A DNA stretch of 64,000 nucleotides from Capnocytophaga gingivalis ATCC 33624 (GCF_000174755.1 NZ_ACLQ01000019.1:248001-312000), one strand, 5' to 3'; positions 34,715-44,026 are shown, numbered from the stretch's first letter. Made by a program: numbers and translations. Notes: generated by a model from the sequence alone, not told the origin.

Positions 34715-34969
34715 TTATGCTGAACAATATACAAAAATAATGCAATATAATAAAATAACCAACCAATGATATTTCTTTACATAGGTAAGCATATTGGCAA
34801 GTGAGATAAGCCAAGCTATCATTCCTACCATAATATAAATAAAGAATGTAACAACTTTTTCGTTCTTGATGTTAAGCATATATACCTTATATTGCATAAC
34901 ATAATATGTCACAAAAGGAAGCCAAACCAATATGGGAAATCTTTTTTTATGCTGTGTATGCTCTTTCAT
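34715..34969 (-). CDS. Small membrane protein, unrecognised
   Basis: 84 residues with two or three hydrophobic segments (FPILVWLPFVTYYVMQ, VVTFFIYIMVGMIAWLISLA, WLVILLYCIIFVYC) and a basic N-terminus MKEHTQHKKR. It lacks the FYSFFYKWAK motif of the other small genes. The internal pattern (hydrophobic-YKVYMLNIKN-hydrophobic) is reminiscent of two-helix DUF4234/TM2-like proteins, but I cannot assign it. ATG start, 5 bases after the stop of the 415-aa gene, so probably co-transcribed with it. Confidence 0.5.
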   Translation of the reverse strand: MKEHTQHKKRFPILVWLPFVTYYVMQYKVYMLNIKNEKVVTFFIYIMVGMIAWLISLANMLTYVKKYHWLVILLYCIIFVYCSA

Positions 34970-34974
34970 AATCT

Positions 34975-36222
34975 TTAAAATTTATTTTTTATTAAATAAT
35001 ATTGATATCCTGTGCTGAGTAAGTAATAAGATAAGTATTTATTTCTATATAATCGGATGTTATTGTGTATTTCAAGTGTTTCATTTTGATTTTCATAATA
35101 GCGAATATCATCGGAGGTTTGATTAAAAGAAAAAAGATTTTGACTATAGAAAGTCTTTAGGTGTAGCTCTTGTTCATCCAATATTAAATTAAAATATACA
35201 TAGCCTTGACTCCAATCTTCTTGAAAAGATTTCTCTTTTCCAAATAGATGAAGTCCTGAATTGGATGTATATTCCTTCAGATAATACATATATTTTATAG
35301 GGCTTTCTTGAGGAGCTATTCCTTTTTCTTTAGGAGGTTTTATGAAGTCGTTAAACAAATTAAAATCATCTGAAACAGGAAAATCCATATATTTTAGATA
35401 ATAAAACTCTTGTGTATAGAAATAGTACAACTTATTTTCTTTTTTAATAATAACCATTGCATCTCTTTCGCTATCTTTTTGAATAATAACTATTAAATTG
35501 TTATTAGAATTTTTAAATGTACGTTCTTCCATATCTTTTTCTGAAGGTTGTTCCTCTTTTTTTAGCTCTTTCATAGGTAGAAAGTCCCTATTGCCATCTA
35601 TCAAAAAAGAAGAATAGGATTTTTCATAAATATCTATCAAATATTTTTTTCTTACCACGATGTCTCTTTTTTGATTCACAAAATTTTCCAAATATAAAGT
35701 TTCCATATGGTTTCCTTCAGTATCATATTTCAATATACAATCTATATAAAATGTAGTTTCATCATCATAAAATTTATAATATATGAACAGATGACCTTCT
35801 TTATCAAGGAATAAATCAGTATCGGCGGGTATTTTACTTTGAGAAATAGGAGAAATTATTTTTCCTCTTTGATATATCTCTTTATTATCCAACAAATCAT
35901 ATTTTCTAAGTTCTTTAGGCATTTCCCTATATGAAACAAGGTATTTGTAATAGGAATATACCGAATAAGAATGTTTGAAAAGAAAAAATACAAGCATACA
36001 AATAGGAAATATACGTATAAAACGCTTGGTTATACTATTCTTTTGGAAATAATAATAAGCGAAAACACCTATTCCAAAAAATAATGCATAAAAAACATAT
36101 AGTAATATTTTTTTTCCTCTAAAAATGACTTCATAATCCCAATAAATAATCAATAAATAGGTTAATAAGAAAATAATTCCTGTAAGAGAGGCAAAAAACA
36201 GATGTGATAATTTTGATTTCAT
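34975..36222 (-). CDS. Membrane-anchored paralogue 1 of a tandem family (415 aa)
   Basis: Three or four membrane helices at the N-terminus (about 8-28, 38-58, 68-86) precede a ~300-residue exported or cytosolic beta-rich domain. Shared with its two neighbours are the opening HLFFASLTG, a 'D.EG....L.L..F' strand pair near residue 165, SFLIDGNRDFLPMK (about 207), and a C-terminal NIRLYRNKYLSYYLL ... YYLIKN. No known family comes to mind. The 13-base spacer to the next paralogue is itself conserved (tAAAATATTTATTTTAT), showing tandem duplication. ATG start. Function unknown. Confidence 0.65.
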   Translation of the reverse strand: MKSKLSHLFFASLTGIIFLLTYLLIIYWDYEVIFRGKKILLYVFYALFFGIGVFAYYYFQKNSITKRFIRIFPICMLVFFLFKHSYSVYSYYKYLVSYREMPKELRKYDLLDNKEIYQRGKIISPISQSKIPADTDLFLDKEGHLFIYYKFYDDETTFYIDCILKYDTEGNHMETLYLENFVNQKRDIVVRKKYLIDIYEKSYSSFLIDGNRDFLPMKELKKEEQPSEKDMEERTFKNSNNNLIVIIQKDSERDAMVIIKKENKLYYFYTQEFYYLKYMDFPVSDDFNLFNDFIKPPKEKGIAPQESPIKYMYYLKEYTSNSGLHLFGKEKSFQEDWSQGYVYFNLILDEQELHLKTFYSQNLFSFNQTSDDIRYYENQNETLEIHNNIRLYRNKYLSYYLLSTGYQYYLIKNKF

Positions 36223-36235
36223 AGCTGTAAAATAT

Positions 36236-37522
36236 TTATTTTATCATATAAACATATTCCCCATCATAGAAAATAGCATAAGATAGATGCTTATTGGTAT
36301 AAAGAAACATATCTTTGTACTTCTCTAAGGTTTCTTCTTCATTTTCTATATAATAAGTAGGGGTTTTAAGTTGGTTATATCCTTTATAGTTAGATACTTT
36401 TCCTTTCTTAAAGTGAAAAGTATCTTTTCCTATTTTAAGGTCAAATAACAATTGTATATCAGAATAAGTCAACTCGCAATTTTCCCCTTGGTCATTCCTA
36501 AAAAATCCATTCATAGTAAGATACTCATAATAAAAATCTTGTGGAAGAATATTTCTCCGCTCGAAAGAATGCGCTCCCTTTTCTTCCTCTTCTTCTAATA
36601 TAGAGAACAGATTACTTATTAGCATATTTTCATCCTGATCATCTCTGTACTGAGTATTCTTTTCTGATGTAGGGGGGAAAAAGTAATAGGCTTGGTCATC
36701 CTCTATAAATATTCCTATTATTGCAGGATATCCTCCACATTCTCCTTCATCAGAGAGGAATGTTTCGTAATAAGATATAGGTGCCCTCGTTTCTCTATGA
36801 GCAGGATCATATCCCTTCAAATATTCCATAGGTTGCATAATAAATGATCCGTCATAGGTATAATTTGCATATTCATAAGTACTAAGATCTATAATATAGT
36901 TTCCTTTTAGCAAAAACTCTCCTATTGGTTCTTCCTCTGGATGTGCCAAGAAGACAATATACTTAACTTTTCCTATTGTATCATACACAACCATATAAGG
37001 AGGTGTCTCAAAAGAATCTTGACCTACAAGTTTCCTTGATATATAGAAAGGATTTTCCACATGATACTTTTCTGTATATAGTACTACTAACTCGTGATTT
37101 TGATTAAGCAAACATTGTTTTATCTGATATCCTTCTTTAGGGGAAAGTAGTGAAAATCTCGTATTAGCTGTAACTCTTGTCGTATCTGCTAAGGAAAGGA
37201 AACTGCGTGCTTGTTCTTGCTTCCCGATACGTGAATATTGCAGAAACACTTCTTGGCATATATTTGGCGAATAAAGTACAAAGAGTACAAAAGCTGTAAA
37301 CACCCCTATTCCATAGAAAAAAAATCTTTTAGCCCAACGATAATGAAAGCTATAAAACACCAACATCCCCAAGACAAAAGGAATAAGAACAAACTTTGCT
37401 AAGAACTTACCTCCCATTTGTGTAACTAAAGTATATATCTTATACACTATAAAAGCATAAGCTACAGCAAAAGCAATTCCTGTAAGAGAGGCAAAAAACA
37501 AGTGTAATAATTTCTTTTTCAT
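36236..37522 (-). CDS. Membrane-anchored paralogue 2 of a tandem family (428 aa)
   Basis: Opens MKKKLLHLFFASLTGIAFAV, almost the same as paralogue 1. Three or four helices, the second pair joined by VFYSFHYRWAKRFFFYGIG, the motif that also characterises the 91- and 101-aa proteins. The ~310-residue domain contains LAHPEEEPIGEFLLKGNYII, whose DNA (36901-36953) was copied into the broken gene at 34201-34253. C-terminus DMFLYTNKHLSYAIFYDGEY. ATG start; 13-base spacer on each side. Function unknown; the acidic, Tyr-rich soluble domain has no recognisable catalytic motif. Confidence 0.65.
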   Translation of the reverse strand: MKKKLLHLFFASLTGIAFAVAYAFIVYKIYTLVTQMGGKFLAKFVLIPFVLGMLVFYSFHYRWAKRFFFYGIGVFTAFVLFVLYSPNICQEVFLQYSRIGKQEQARSFLSLADTTRVTANTRFSLLSPKEGYQIKQCLLNQNHELVVLYTEKYHVENPFYISRKLVGQDSFETPPYMVVYDTIGKVKYIVFLAHPEEEPIGEFLLKGNYIIDLSTYEYANYTYDGSFIMQPMEYLKGYDPAHRETRAPISYYETFLSDEGECGGYPAIIGIFIEDDQAYYFFPPTSEKNTQYRDDQDENMLISNLFSILEEEEEKGAHSFERRNILPQDFYYEYLTMNGFFRNDQGENCELTYSDIQLLFDLKIGKDTFHFKKGKVSNYKGYNQLKTPTYYIENEEETLEKYKDMFLYTNKHLSYAIFYDGEYVYMIK

Positions 37523-37535
37523 AACTATAAAATAT

Positions 37536-38855
37536 TTATTTTATGATGTAAAATCCTAATGGAGTGTGTAGCAGATAATATTTTAGGTTTTTATTACTAT
37601 ACAAATATATATTTTTACATTCTTCAATGGTTTCGGTGCCGTTTTTCCAATAGTAAGTAGGATATTTTATACTTCTTTCATGATTTCCGTAGGTGCGATA
37701 ATCCATTTTCAAAGGGAGTATTTTATCTTCTATCTTTAATCTATAATATAACTCACCGTATCTATTTCCCACTTCAAAAGACCAAGAAGGATGAAGTGGT
37801 TCTAGTCCTCTACATTCTATCATTTTGTCCAAATAATAAACGGGATCAATATGGGTACGTTGTGATGATTTTTCCCCTTTTACTAAATGGTCTTCATTAT
37901 ATAAGAACTTATTTCTGTAAGCTAATAGGAGAGGAGAGGATGTATGTTCAGGGAATTTTATTACATATTTTTCGTTATAGAAATAAAAATCGTCAGTAAT
38001 ATCATAAGAGGTAATGTAATAATATAATTGATTGTTTTTTAGGAAAACAATTATAAATTGAGGGTCACCTGACTCGGGGAAATCACCTTTATCAGGAAGT
38101 GACCAATAAGAATTTTTTATAATATGACAATAAGGAGAATCTTTAGTTCTGTTATAATGAAAGTCTTTTACTTGTTGGAAATTCCACTTTTGAGAACCTT
38201 CTACTAATTTCATAGGAAGAAATTCTTTATTTCCATCTACAAACCAAGATTTGTTATAAGTCCGACTATAAACATCTATTAGGCAATCCTCTATGAGAAA
38301 TACTTTGCTTTCTTTCTCCTTTGAATAATGAAAGGAAAGAGAATCAATAACCTCTCCCGTAGTATCGAATTTCCTCACAAGAACTTCTAAGTCTCCTTCC
38401 TGAGGTCTTGAATCCCTATAGAGAGCAATGAGTTCGTTCTTCTCAGACATTGTATAGTTTTCCAAATCAAACCATTTGTAAGAATTAAAAGGAATAATCT
38501 CTTTTCCTTCTACAGAAATGGGATTTTCTCCTAGGGAAACGAATTTTTCAAGTGCGGGAGGAAAGTTTCTTTTGGAGTTGTAGAGTAAAAGTTTGCTAGA
38601 CAATTCTCCACCATAATAAGTAAGGAATACTCCTATGAGCACTAAGAAAACAAAAGCAAGAATATAGATTCTTGAACCTTTCTGATGGATTCCTATATGG
38701 AAGAGAATGTTTGCAAAAGCAAGCAAGGCAAAAAATCCATAGAGATAGAAAAAAAGATACATAAAGTATCCGTTTCCTGTAGTACTAATTAAAATTATAT
38801 TAAGAACTACAAGAATAAGAAATAATATAAAATAATTCTTCAATATATTTATCAT
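37536..38855 (-). CDS. Membrane-anchored paralogue 3 of a tandem family (439 aa)
   Basis: N-terminus differs from paralogues 1 and 2 (MINILKNYFILFLILVVLNI, then FMYLFFYLYGFFALLAFANI and IYILAFVFLVLIGVFLTYYG). The soluble part aligns with them: SWFVDGNKEFLPMKLVEG (cf. SFLIDGNRDFLPMK), YYRLKIEDKILPLKMDYR, and the C-terminus NIYLYSNKNLKYYLLHTPLG. First gene after the decayed SWIM gene and 7 bases from its 3' end. ATG start. Function unknown. Confidence 0.65.
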   Translation of the reverse strand: MINILKNYFILFLILVVLNIILISTTGNGYFMYLFFYLYGFFALLAFANILFHIGIHQKGSRIYILAFVFLVLIGVFLTYYGGELSSKLLLYNSKRNFPPALEKFVSLGENPISVEGKEIIPFNSYKWFDLENYTMSEKNELIALYRDSRPQEGDLEVLVRKFDTTGEVIDSLSFHYSKEKESKVFLIEDCLIDVYSRTYNKSWFVDGNKEFLPMKLVEGSQKWNFQQVKDFHYNRTKDSPYCHIIKNSYWSLPDKGDFPESGDPQFIIVFLKNNQLYYYITSYDITDDFYFYNEKYVIKFPEHTSSPLLLAYRNKFLYNEDHLVKGEKSSQRTHIDPVYYLDKMIECRGLEPLHPSWSFEVGNRYGELYYRLKIEDKILPLKMDYRTYGNHERSIKYPTYYWKNGTETIEECKNIYLYSNKNLKYYLLHTPLGFYIIK

Positions 38856-38862
38856 AATTGTA

Positions 38863-40042
38863 TTATATCTTGTATTCTACTATTATTTGGTTTAAGATTT
38901 CTACAAAGTTATGTTTTCTTTTATAGATTGTTTTAAGTTCAAGCACTAGATCTTTTATTATATTTATCTTCTCAGGAACTTCTTTAATCATATAGCGAAT
39001 GGCTTTCCCTATAGTTTCATAGTCATTTTTTGTATACATTTCTTCGCAAAATAAATGAACTAAATAGGCTAATCTTTCTATTATTTCTTCCTTGTAATAT
39101 TTCTTTAGGTAGGGTAGGAAATACAAAGTAGTCTGAATATCTAATTCTTTTACATAATTCCAAAGCTTTTCATGGTTATCTTCTTGCTCATAGATAAAGA
39201 ATAATGTAGGAGAAATGATAGAATAATTCCAATAACTTGAGATTTTTTTTCTTTTCTGGTTGTAATCATCTTCGAGTTCCTTAATTTCTTTCTCTATCAC
39301 CTCCTTCCATTGTTTTTCTGTATAGGTTTTTTTCCATTTTTCATAGTATTCTATATTTCCTTTGTCTTCCAAAGCAATTTTTTTAGCATAATGACGAATA
39401 GTTGGGATATCTTTTTCTAACTCAGCAATGTATATTAGGACTGCTGTCCATTCTTTTATCATATTTTGATTCCTTCCTTTTTGAGTAAGTGTCTTTATCC
39501 CTTCTTCGAGTAGTTTCTTTGCCGTTTTTAGATCTCTTTCTTCTATACAAGCTTGTATTTTTATTTTTCCGAGTTCAGGATCCTCAAGATTCTCATCAAT
39601 TATCTTATTAACTCCCTCAGTATCTCCTTTTTGAGAAAGAATACTTATTTTTTCAGCTGTATAAATACGTTTGTCATATCCCGAAAGGTTCTTTTTAGAA
39701 AGAATTCTATCTAAGGCAGCTAAATATTCCTCTTCTTTTTGAAACTGTAGACAAATTCTCTTAGAAGCCTCTGTTATTTTCTTTCCATAATAATCATATT
39801 CGTAATTTGTCGCATTATATAATTCTTTTAATAGAAAAGAAGTAGCTTTTTCTTTTAGAGCAAGTGGCACTCTTTCGTCTTCAGCTAAGAAGATAATTGT
39901 ATGAATCTTTGTCGGTCACAGTGGCAACCCATAGCCCATCCTCAAGTTCTTCTATGGAAGAAACTTTACCTTTTTCGAAAACTTCTCAGCCTTGTTTTAC
40001 CAAAGTTTTATCAACAAACTTATCAAAATTCTCAATTGTCAT
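38863..40042 (-). pseudogene. Decayed SWIM zinc-finger protein gene
   Basis: From the ATG at 40042 the frame reads MTIENFDKFVDKTLVKQG, an in-frame TGA (39986-39988), then EVFEKGKVSSIEELEDGLWV and ATVTDKDSYN, the standard front of Bacteroidota SWIM zinc-finger proteins. The next part should be the CxCPYD...CKH zinc finger but is missing. After a frame change the sequence resumes with LAEDERVPLALKEKATSFLL and continues open to 38863 as the ~330-residue helical C-terminal region (LSQKGDTEGVNKIIDE, AKKLLEEGIKTL, KWKKTYTEKQWKEVIEKEI). So there is one nonsense codon plus a deletion removing the metal site. The 335-codon downstream frame has only a GTG start and is probably not a functional gene. 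A TATCTTTG -7 box remains at 40062-40069. Confidence 0.75.
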
Positions 40043-40237
40043 AAGATCATATTTTAAGGAACAAAGATAGTGATAATAATGGTTAATTGTTGATTATTAA
40101 TTGTTAATTATCACCTCCTTGTTCTTTATCTCTGAGTACTAAAGATAATTTTCCAATAAACAAAATATAACAAGTTAATAATCATCTGATTACAATAATT
40201 AAAAAAATACCACATAATATATAATTACAAACTAAAA

Positions 40238-40262
40238 AAGGGCAAATGAATCATTCGCCCTT
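40238..40262 (-). terminator. Terminator of the MFS gene
   Basis: AAGGGC / GCCCTT arms with an inner AATGA/TCATT. Read on the minus strand it is followed by TTTTTT. It lies 30 bases past the transporter stop. Confidence 0.7.
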
Positions 40263-40292
40263 ATAATTATATAATTTATTAACAATTGACCA

Positions 40293-41588
40293 TTAATCAT
40301 TAACTACAATGTCTTTATTTACATTTCTGCTACCTACAAGGGCGTAGTATAGGATATACAAAAGGCCTATAATAACCACCCAATAGCTTTGTACATAGCC
40401 AAAGAGGTCAGCTATATAGCTCTGAAGAGTGGAGAGTATACCTCCTCCACAGACCATGACCATAAAGATACCAGAGGCAGCAGCTGTATACTTGCCTAAC
40501 CCCTCAGTTGCCAAGTTAAAAATACCACCCCACATCACTGAGGTACAAAGTCCACAGAGGGTTAAGAACATGACACTTGCAGGAACTTCAGCCAGTCCAA
40601 AGGAAATATTTTTGTTGAAAACTGGCATATTCACCACTACATCTGTAGGTAAGAAGATAGCCAATAATACAAACAATAAGCCTAAGGAAGCGACAAAAGA
40701 AAGCATCACCTTGCTAGAGAACTTAGCCCCTAAAGCCCCCCCTACAAATCGGCCAACAAACATCAAGAACCAGTAAGTACCGACTACAGAACCTGCCGTT
40801 GTCGCATCGATTCCTAAGCCACCTTTGTCAACCTGAGCTGTCATGAAATAGTTCTCCACCCCTGGAATCCCTACTTCTACCCCTACATAGACAAAGATAG
40901 CAATAATACCAAATACAAAATGTCTGAAAGACAAGGCACTATGAGATTCTTTTGCCTTATTTTCTACTTTTTTTACAATATGGGGTTCTGGGATTTTCAT
41001 CAAGGATAGTACGATAAAGACCAAGGCAAAGGTTCCCATGGCTAAGTATAAGGCAGGATTGGCCTTGTCTATAGAGGCTTTTTCTATATTCTCTCCTATG
41101 AGATAGCCTACAAAAACAGGGACAATAGTCCCCCCCATAGAGTTGAGCGCCCCTCCAAACTGTAATAATTGATTGCCTCGCTTACCTTCGCCTCCTAAAG
41201 TATTAAGCATAGGATTGACCACTACATTGAGCATACACATAGAAAAACCTGCAACAAAGGCTCCTATGAGGTAGACTGCATAACTCTCCATTGCACCCGA
41301 TAGGAAGATGATACACACCCCTACAAATCCTACTATTACAGCTGTCAGGGCAGTCTTCTTATAGCCCTTTCGTTGTAACATTTGCCCTGCAGGAATTCCC
41401 ATGAAGGCATAAGCAATAAAGTTGGCCAAGGTTCCCAATTGTGCTTGAAAATTGCTCGCCATAAATTGGCTCTTTATAATCACTCCCATAGGACTTTGCA
41501 AATTAGTCACAAAGGCTATCATAAAGAATAGGGCAAACATCATCAGAATAGGTAACAGATAATTTTTGTTTTCTTGATTTTGTTCCAT
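40293..41588 (-). CDS. MFS sugar transporter, FucP/GluP (FHS) family
   Basis: 431 residues, 12 membrane helices. FHS-family marks: FFMIAFVTNLQSPMGVIIKS in helix 1, LANFIAYAFMGIPAGQMLQR with GYKKTAL after helix 2, MLNVVVNPMLNTLGG, and QLLQFGGALNSMGGTIVPVF. Family members import L-fucose, glucose, galactose or N-acetylglucosamine by proton symport. No sugar kinase or regulator is adjacent, so the substrate is undetermined. ATG start, own promoter (41615-41645) and terminator, so monocistronic. Confidence 0.88.
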   Translation of the reverse strand: MEQNQENKNYLLPILMMFALFFMIAFVTNLQSPMGVIIKSQFMASNFQAQLGTLANFIAYAFMGIPAGQMLQRKGYKKTALTAVIVGFVGVCIIFLSGAMESYAVYLIGAFVAGFSMCMLNVVVNPMLNTLGGEGKRGNQLLQFGGALNSMGGTIVPVFVGYLIGENIEKASIDKANPALYLAMGTFALVFIVLSLMKIPEPHIVKKVENKAKESHSALSFRHFVFGIIAIFVYVGVEVGIPGVENYFMTAQVDKGGLGIDATTAGSVVGTYWFLMFVGRFVGGALGAKFSSKVMLSFVASLGLLFVLLAIFLPTDVVVNMPVFNKNISFGLAEVPASVMFLTLCGLCTSVMWGGIFNLATEGLGKYTAAASGIFMVMVCGGGILSTLQSYIADLFGYVQSYWVVIIGLLYILYYALVGSRNVNKDIVVND

Positions 41589-41614
41589 CTCTGCTAAAAT
41601 TTTGATTATAGCGA

Positions 41615-41645
41615 CAAAGTTAAAAAATTATTTTGTCATATCAAA
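41615..41645 (-). promoter_or_regulatory. Promoter of the MFS transporter gene
   Basis: Minus strand: TTTG (41642-41645), 19 bases, TAACTTTG (41615-41622), about 27 bases before the ATG. Confidence 0.7.
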
Positions 41646-41662
41646 GAAAAATTTTACTTTTT

Positions 41663-42439
41663 TTAAGAATAATACTGCCATAAAAGTAAAAAATATAGGA
41701 TAGGAATACACTCTACCAAAAGCCCACTATAGAAGGGAGATTGCTCCTCACGAGCAAAGAGAAGAAATAAAAGAGTAATACAAGCTATCCCTATCTGTAT
41801 CAGTCGTAATGGAAGGGAAGTATGATAAAAGGAAAGTAGAAGATAACATAGCATAGTGATTATCCCTATAATTTTAGTCTTTCTCACTCCTAAGACTGTA
41901 GGAAATGTGTGCAGACAAGCACGATCCTCTACCCTATCTCGAATATCGAAAGGGAGAATCAGTACACATATCCATAGAAAATATTGCAAGGAAAGCAGCC
42001 ATACTTGCCAAGAGAAAAAGGATATAGCACTCTCTGACAAAGGCAGAAAAACCGCAGATAGTACCCAACAGAAGGCAACAATAGCTATTTTGAGAAAGGG
42101 AATACTCCTAAGATTTTGACTAAGAAAAGGAGCATTGTATAGGATACTCAACACCCCAGAGAGGAATAGTAGTATCTTCCCCTGTAAGTTGAGCAAAAAG
42201 AAACAATACCCCACTATAAGAACACAGCTCCACCATAAGGGATCCCGATACTTGAAGATGCCTTCCTTAGCAAAAGAATAAGACAAGATAGCCCCTGCCC
42301 ATAAAGATAACAAATAAGGATAGGCTATTGGTTGATGAAAAATATAAAAGGTAGAAAGAGCTAAAGCTGTTACTGCAGAAGCTACAATAATATTTTCTCT
42401 GATAAAAAAGTGTAAAATAGTATAGAGTGTGGCTCTCAT
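41663..42439 (-). CDS. UbiA-like integral membrane protein
   Basis: 258 residues, eight or so membrane helices. The second Asp-rich UbiA motif is recognisable as LPFDIRDRVEDRACLHTFP (about 165-183) followed by TVLGVRKTKIIGI. The first motif (NDxxDxxxD) is absent: the corresponding place reads ILYNAPFLS. UbiA proteins transfer polyprenyl chains to aromatic acceptors; loss of the first Asp motif suggests altered or lost activity. Last gene of the rpsP-rimM-rlpA run; its ATG overlaps the rlpA stop by 4 bases. Confidence 0.7.
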   Translation of the reverse strand: MRATLYTILHFFIRENIIVASAVTALALSTFYIFHQPIAYPYLLSLWAGAILSYSFAKEGIFKYRDPLWWSCVLIVGYCFFLLNLQGKILLFLSGVLSILYNAPFLSQNLRSIPFLKIAIVAFCWVLSAVFLPLSESAISFFSWQVWLLSLQYFLWICVLILPFDIRDRVEDRACLHTFPTVLGVRKTKIIGIITMLCYLLLSFYHTSLPLRLIQIGIACITLLFLLFAREEQSPFYSGLLVECIPILYFLLLWQYYS

Positions 42440-42912
42440 GGGGTTACCACTTCTATATTTACTTGTAGATTCCCTTTGTTAGGATTGTCTGTAATGTCCA
42501 TAAAGGCTTTACGAGAGAGGTCTAACTCTTTTCCTTTGGTAAAGGGGCCTCGGTCATTGACTTTTACCACTACTGATTTCCCGTTGACCACATTGGTCAC
42601 TTTCAGATAAGTACCAAAAGGATAGGTACGATGTGCTGCTGTGAGTTTGTTGTTGCTGAACACCTCTCCACTGGCAGTCTTGCGTCCATTGAATTTGTTG
42701 TGATAATAGGAAGCTACTCCTGTAGTTGCCATAGTAGAGACTGTAGAAGAAGCGTCCGCTACTGATTTGTCTTTTTCAGATGTTGTTTTTTTCTTTTTGA
42801 CAACCGTTTTGCTATTTTTATGAGTTGCTTTTCGCTGTTGTGTCATTTTAGAACTATGGCAACTCACCAAAAGAAAGAAACAACATAGCTTTAGGATAGA
42901 AGAAAGTTTCAT
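42436..42912 (-). CDS. RlpA-family septal-ring lipoprotein
   Basis: 158 residues. A lipoprotein signal (CCFFLLVSC, lipid Cys 18) and a Lys/Thr-rich linker precede a double-psi beta-barrel: GVASYYHNKFNGRKTASGE, TAAHRTYPFGTYLKVTN and VKVNDRGPFTKGKELDLS. The catalytic-type Asp in NDRGPF and the AAHRTYPFGT segment are intact. RlpA in some bacteria is a lytic transglycosylase acting on denuded glycan at the septum. No SPOR domain is present. ATG start, 20 bases after rimM. Confidence 0.88.
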   Translation of the reverse strand: MKLSSILKLCCFFLLVSCHSSKMTQQRKATHKNSKTVVKKKKTTSEKDKSVADASSTVSTMATTGVASYYHNKFNGRKTASGEVFSNNKLTAAHRTYPFGTYLKVTNVVNGKSVVVKVNDRGPFTKGKELDLSRKAFMDITDNPNKGNLQVNIEVVTP

Positions 42913-42932
42913 AAGGAATATAATTTAATTGG

Positions 42933-43463
42933 TTATTCTTGCATATATAAGTCGATAAGTCCTTCAGGGGTTTCCACTATGATCTTTTTCTCTTTTCGAT
43001 TGACCTCTTTGAGGAAGTTGTCATGTAGAGGAATAAGGATTTCCTTACCCTCATGCATTATTTCGAAAAGAGGTTGAGAGGAATTATCATTGATATGAGT
43101 GATGGTACCTATAGCCCCATAATTCACATCAAACACTTGAAAACCAATCACCTCATGATAATAGAACTTATTTCCTGTAAGCTTAGGCAAAAGGGTTAAG
43201 GGCAGGAATAAGTGATGCTTTAGGAGCACCTCAGCATCGCGCTCAGTATCGACCTCCTCGAACTTGATACGTAGTAGGTCGGACTTATGCAGATTACATT
43301 TTTCTATGAAAAAAGGAACCAGTTCCTTGCCTAGTTCGACAAAGACTGATTCCATATTTTCAAATAAGGAAAGATCATCCGTGTCGGTCTTGACAAGGAC
43401 TTCCCCCTTGAAGCTGAATTTGGAGACAATTGTTCCTACAAAGAAGCAATCTTCCCTCCTCAT
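42933..43463 (-). CDS. rimM: Ribosome maturation factor RimM
   Basis: 176 residues. Assists 30S assembly near S19/S13. The N-terminal barrel (CFFVGTIVSKFSFKGEVLVK) and a C-terminal PRC barrel (FYYHEVIGFQVFDVNYGAIG, FEIMHEGKEILIPLHDNF, KKIIVETPEGLIDLY) are both complete. The typical 'G.HG(L/I)KGE' is 'SKFSFKGE' here, as in flavobacteria. Its ATG overlaps the rpsP stop by one base (TAATG), so it is translationally coupled. Confidence 0.95.
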   Translation of the reverse strand: MRREDCFFVGTIVSKFSFKGEVLVKTDTDDLSLFENMESVFVELGKELVPFFIEKCNLHKSDLLRIKFEEVDTERDAEVLLKHHLFLPLTLLPKLTGNKFYYHEVIGFQVFDVNYGAIGTITHINDNSSQPLFEIMHEGKEILIPLHDNFLKEVNRKEKKIIVETPEGLIDLYMQE

Positions 43464-43978
43464 TAAGCTTCTGTTTCGTTAGCGGTTTCTTCAGAAGAAG
43501 ATTCAGCAGGAGCTTCTGTAGCTTGAGCTTTAGCAACAATAGCCTCTTTGCGTTTTTGGCTATAAGCTTGTTCTGCTTTTACGCTTTCTTGTTTGGCCGA
43601 TGCTTTACCTTTTTGAAGAGCATCTTTCTTTTGGCTGATTTTTTGCTCTTTTTCACTAAGCCAAGCAGCGAATTTCGCATCGGCTTGTTCTTGAGTAAGG
43701 GCACCTTTCTTCACCCCTCCTTGCAAGTGGTATTTTAGTAATACCCCTTTGTAAGAAAGGATACGACGTGCTGTCTCAGTAGGCTGTGCACCGAAGTGAA
43801 GCCACTTAACAGCTTCATCAATATCAATCTCTATCTGAGCAGGGTTAGTGTTAGGATTATAAGTTCCTATCTTTTGGAGGAACTTACCATCGCGGGGAGC
43901 TCGCACATCAGCAGCTACTACCCAATAAAAAGGTTTACCCTTTTTACCATGTCTTTGTAATCTAATTTTTACAGGCAT
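43463..43978 (-). CDS. rpsP: 30S ribosomal protein S16 with extended acidic/Lys tail
   Basis: 171 residues from the ATG at 43978 (MPVKIRLQRHGKKGKPFYWV). The S16 core (GKFLQKIGTYNPNTNP, DEAVKWLHFGAQPTETAR) occupies the first ~85 residues. The remaining half is a Lys/Gln/Ala helix ending in ATEAPAESSSEETANETEA, the long extension common in Bacteroidota. The upstream in-frame extension was rejected because the promoter (44027-44058) lies inside it. Confidence 0.95.
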   Translation of the reverse strand: MPVKIRLQRHGKKGKPFYWVVAADVRAPRDGKFLQKIGTYNPNTNPAQIEIDIDEAVKWLHFGAQPTETARRILSYKGVLLKYHLQGGVKKGALTQEQADAKFAAWLSEKEQKISQKKDALQKGKASAKQESVKAEQAYSQKRKEAIVAKAQATEAPAESSSEETANETEA

Positions 43979-44026
43979 ATTAAGACAATTAATGAGGTTC
44001 TCGACCTCTGTTATGTAATTTGGGCG

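Noticed and set aside
38863-39870. An intact 335-residue hypothetical gene
   Set aside because: Its only start is a GTG in the middle of a recognisable SWIM protein whose front part lies upstream with a nonsense codon and a deletion.
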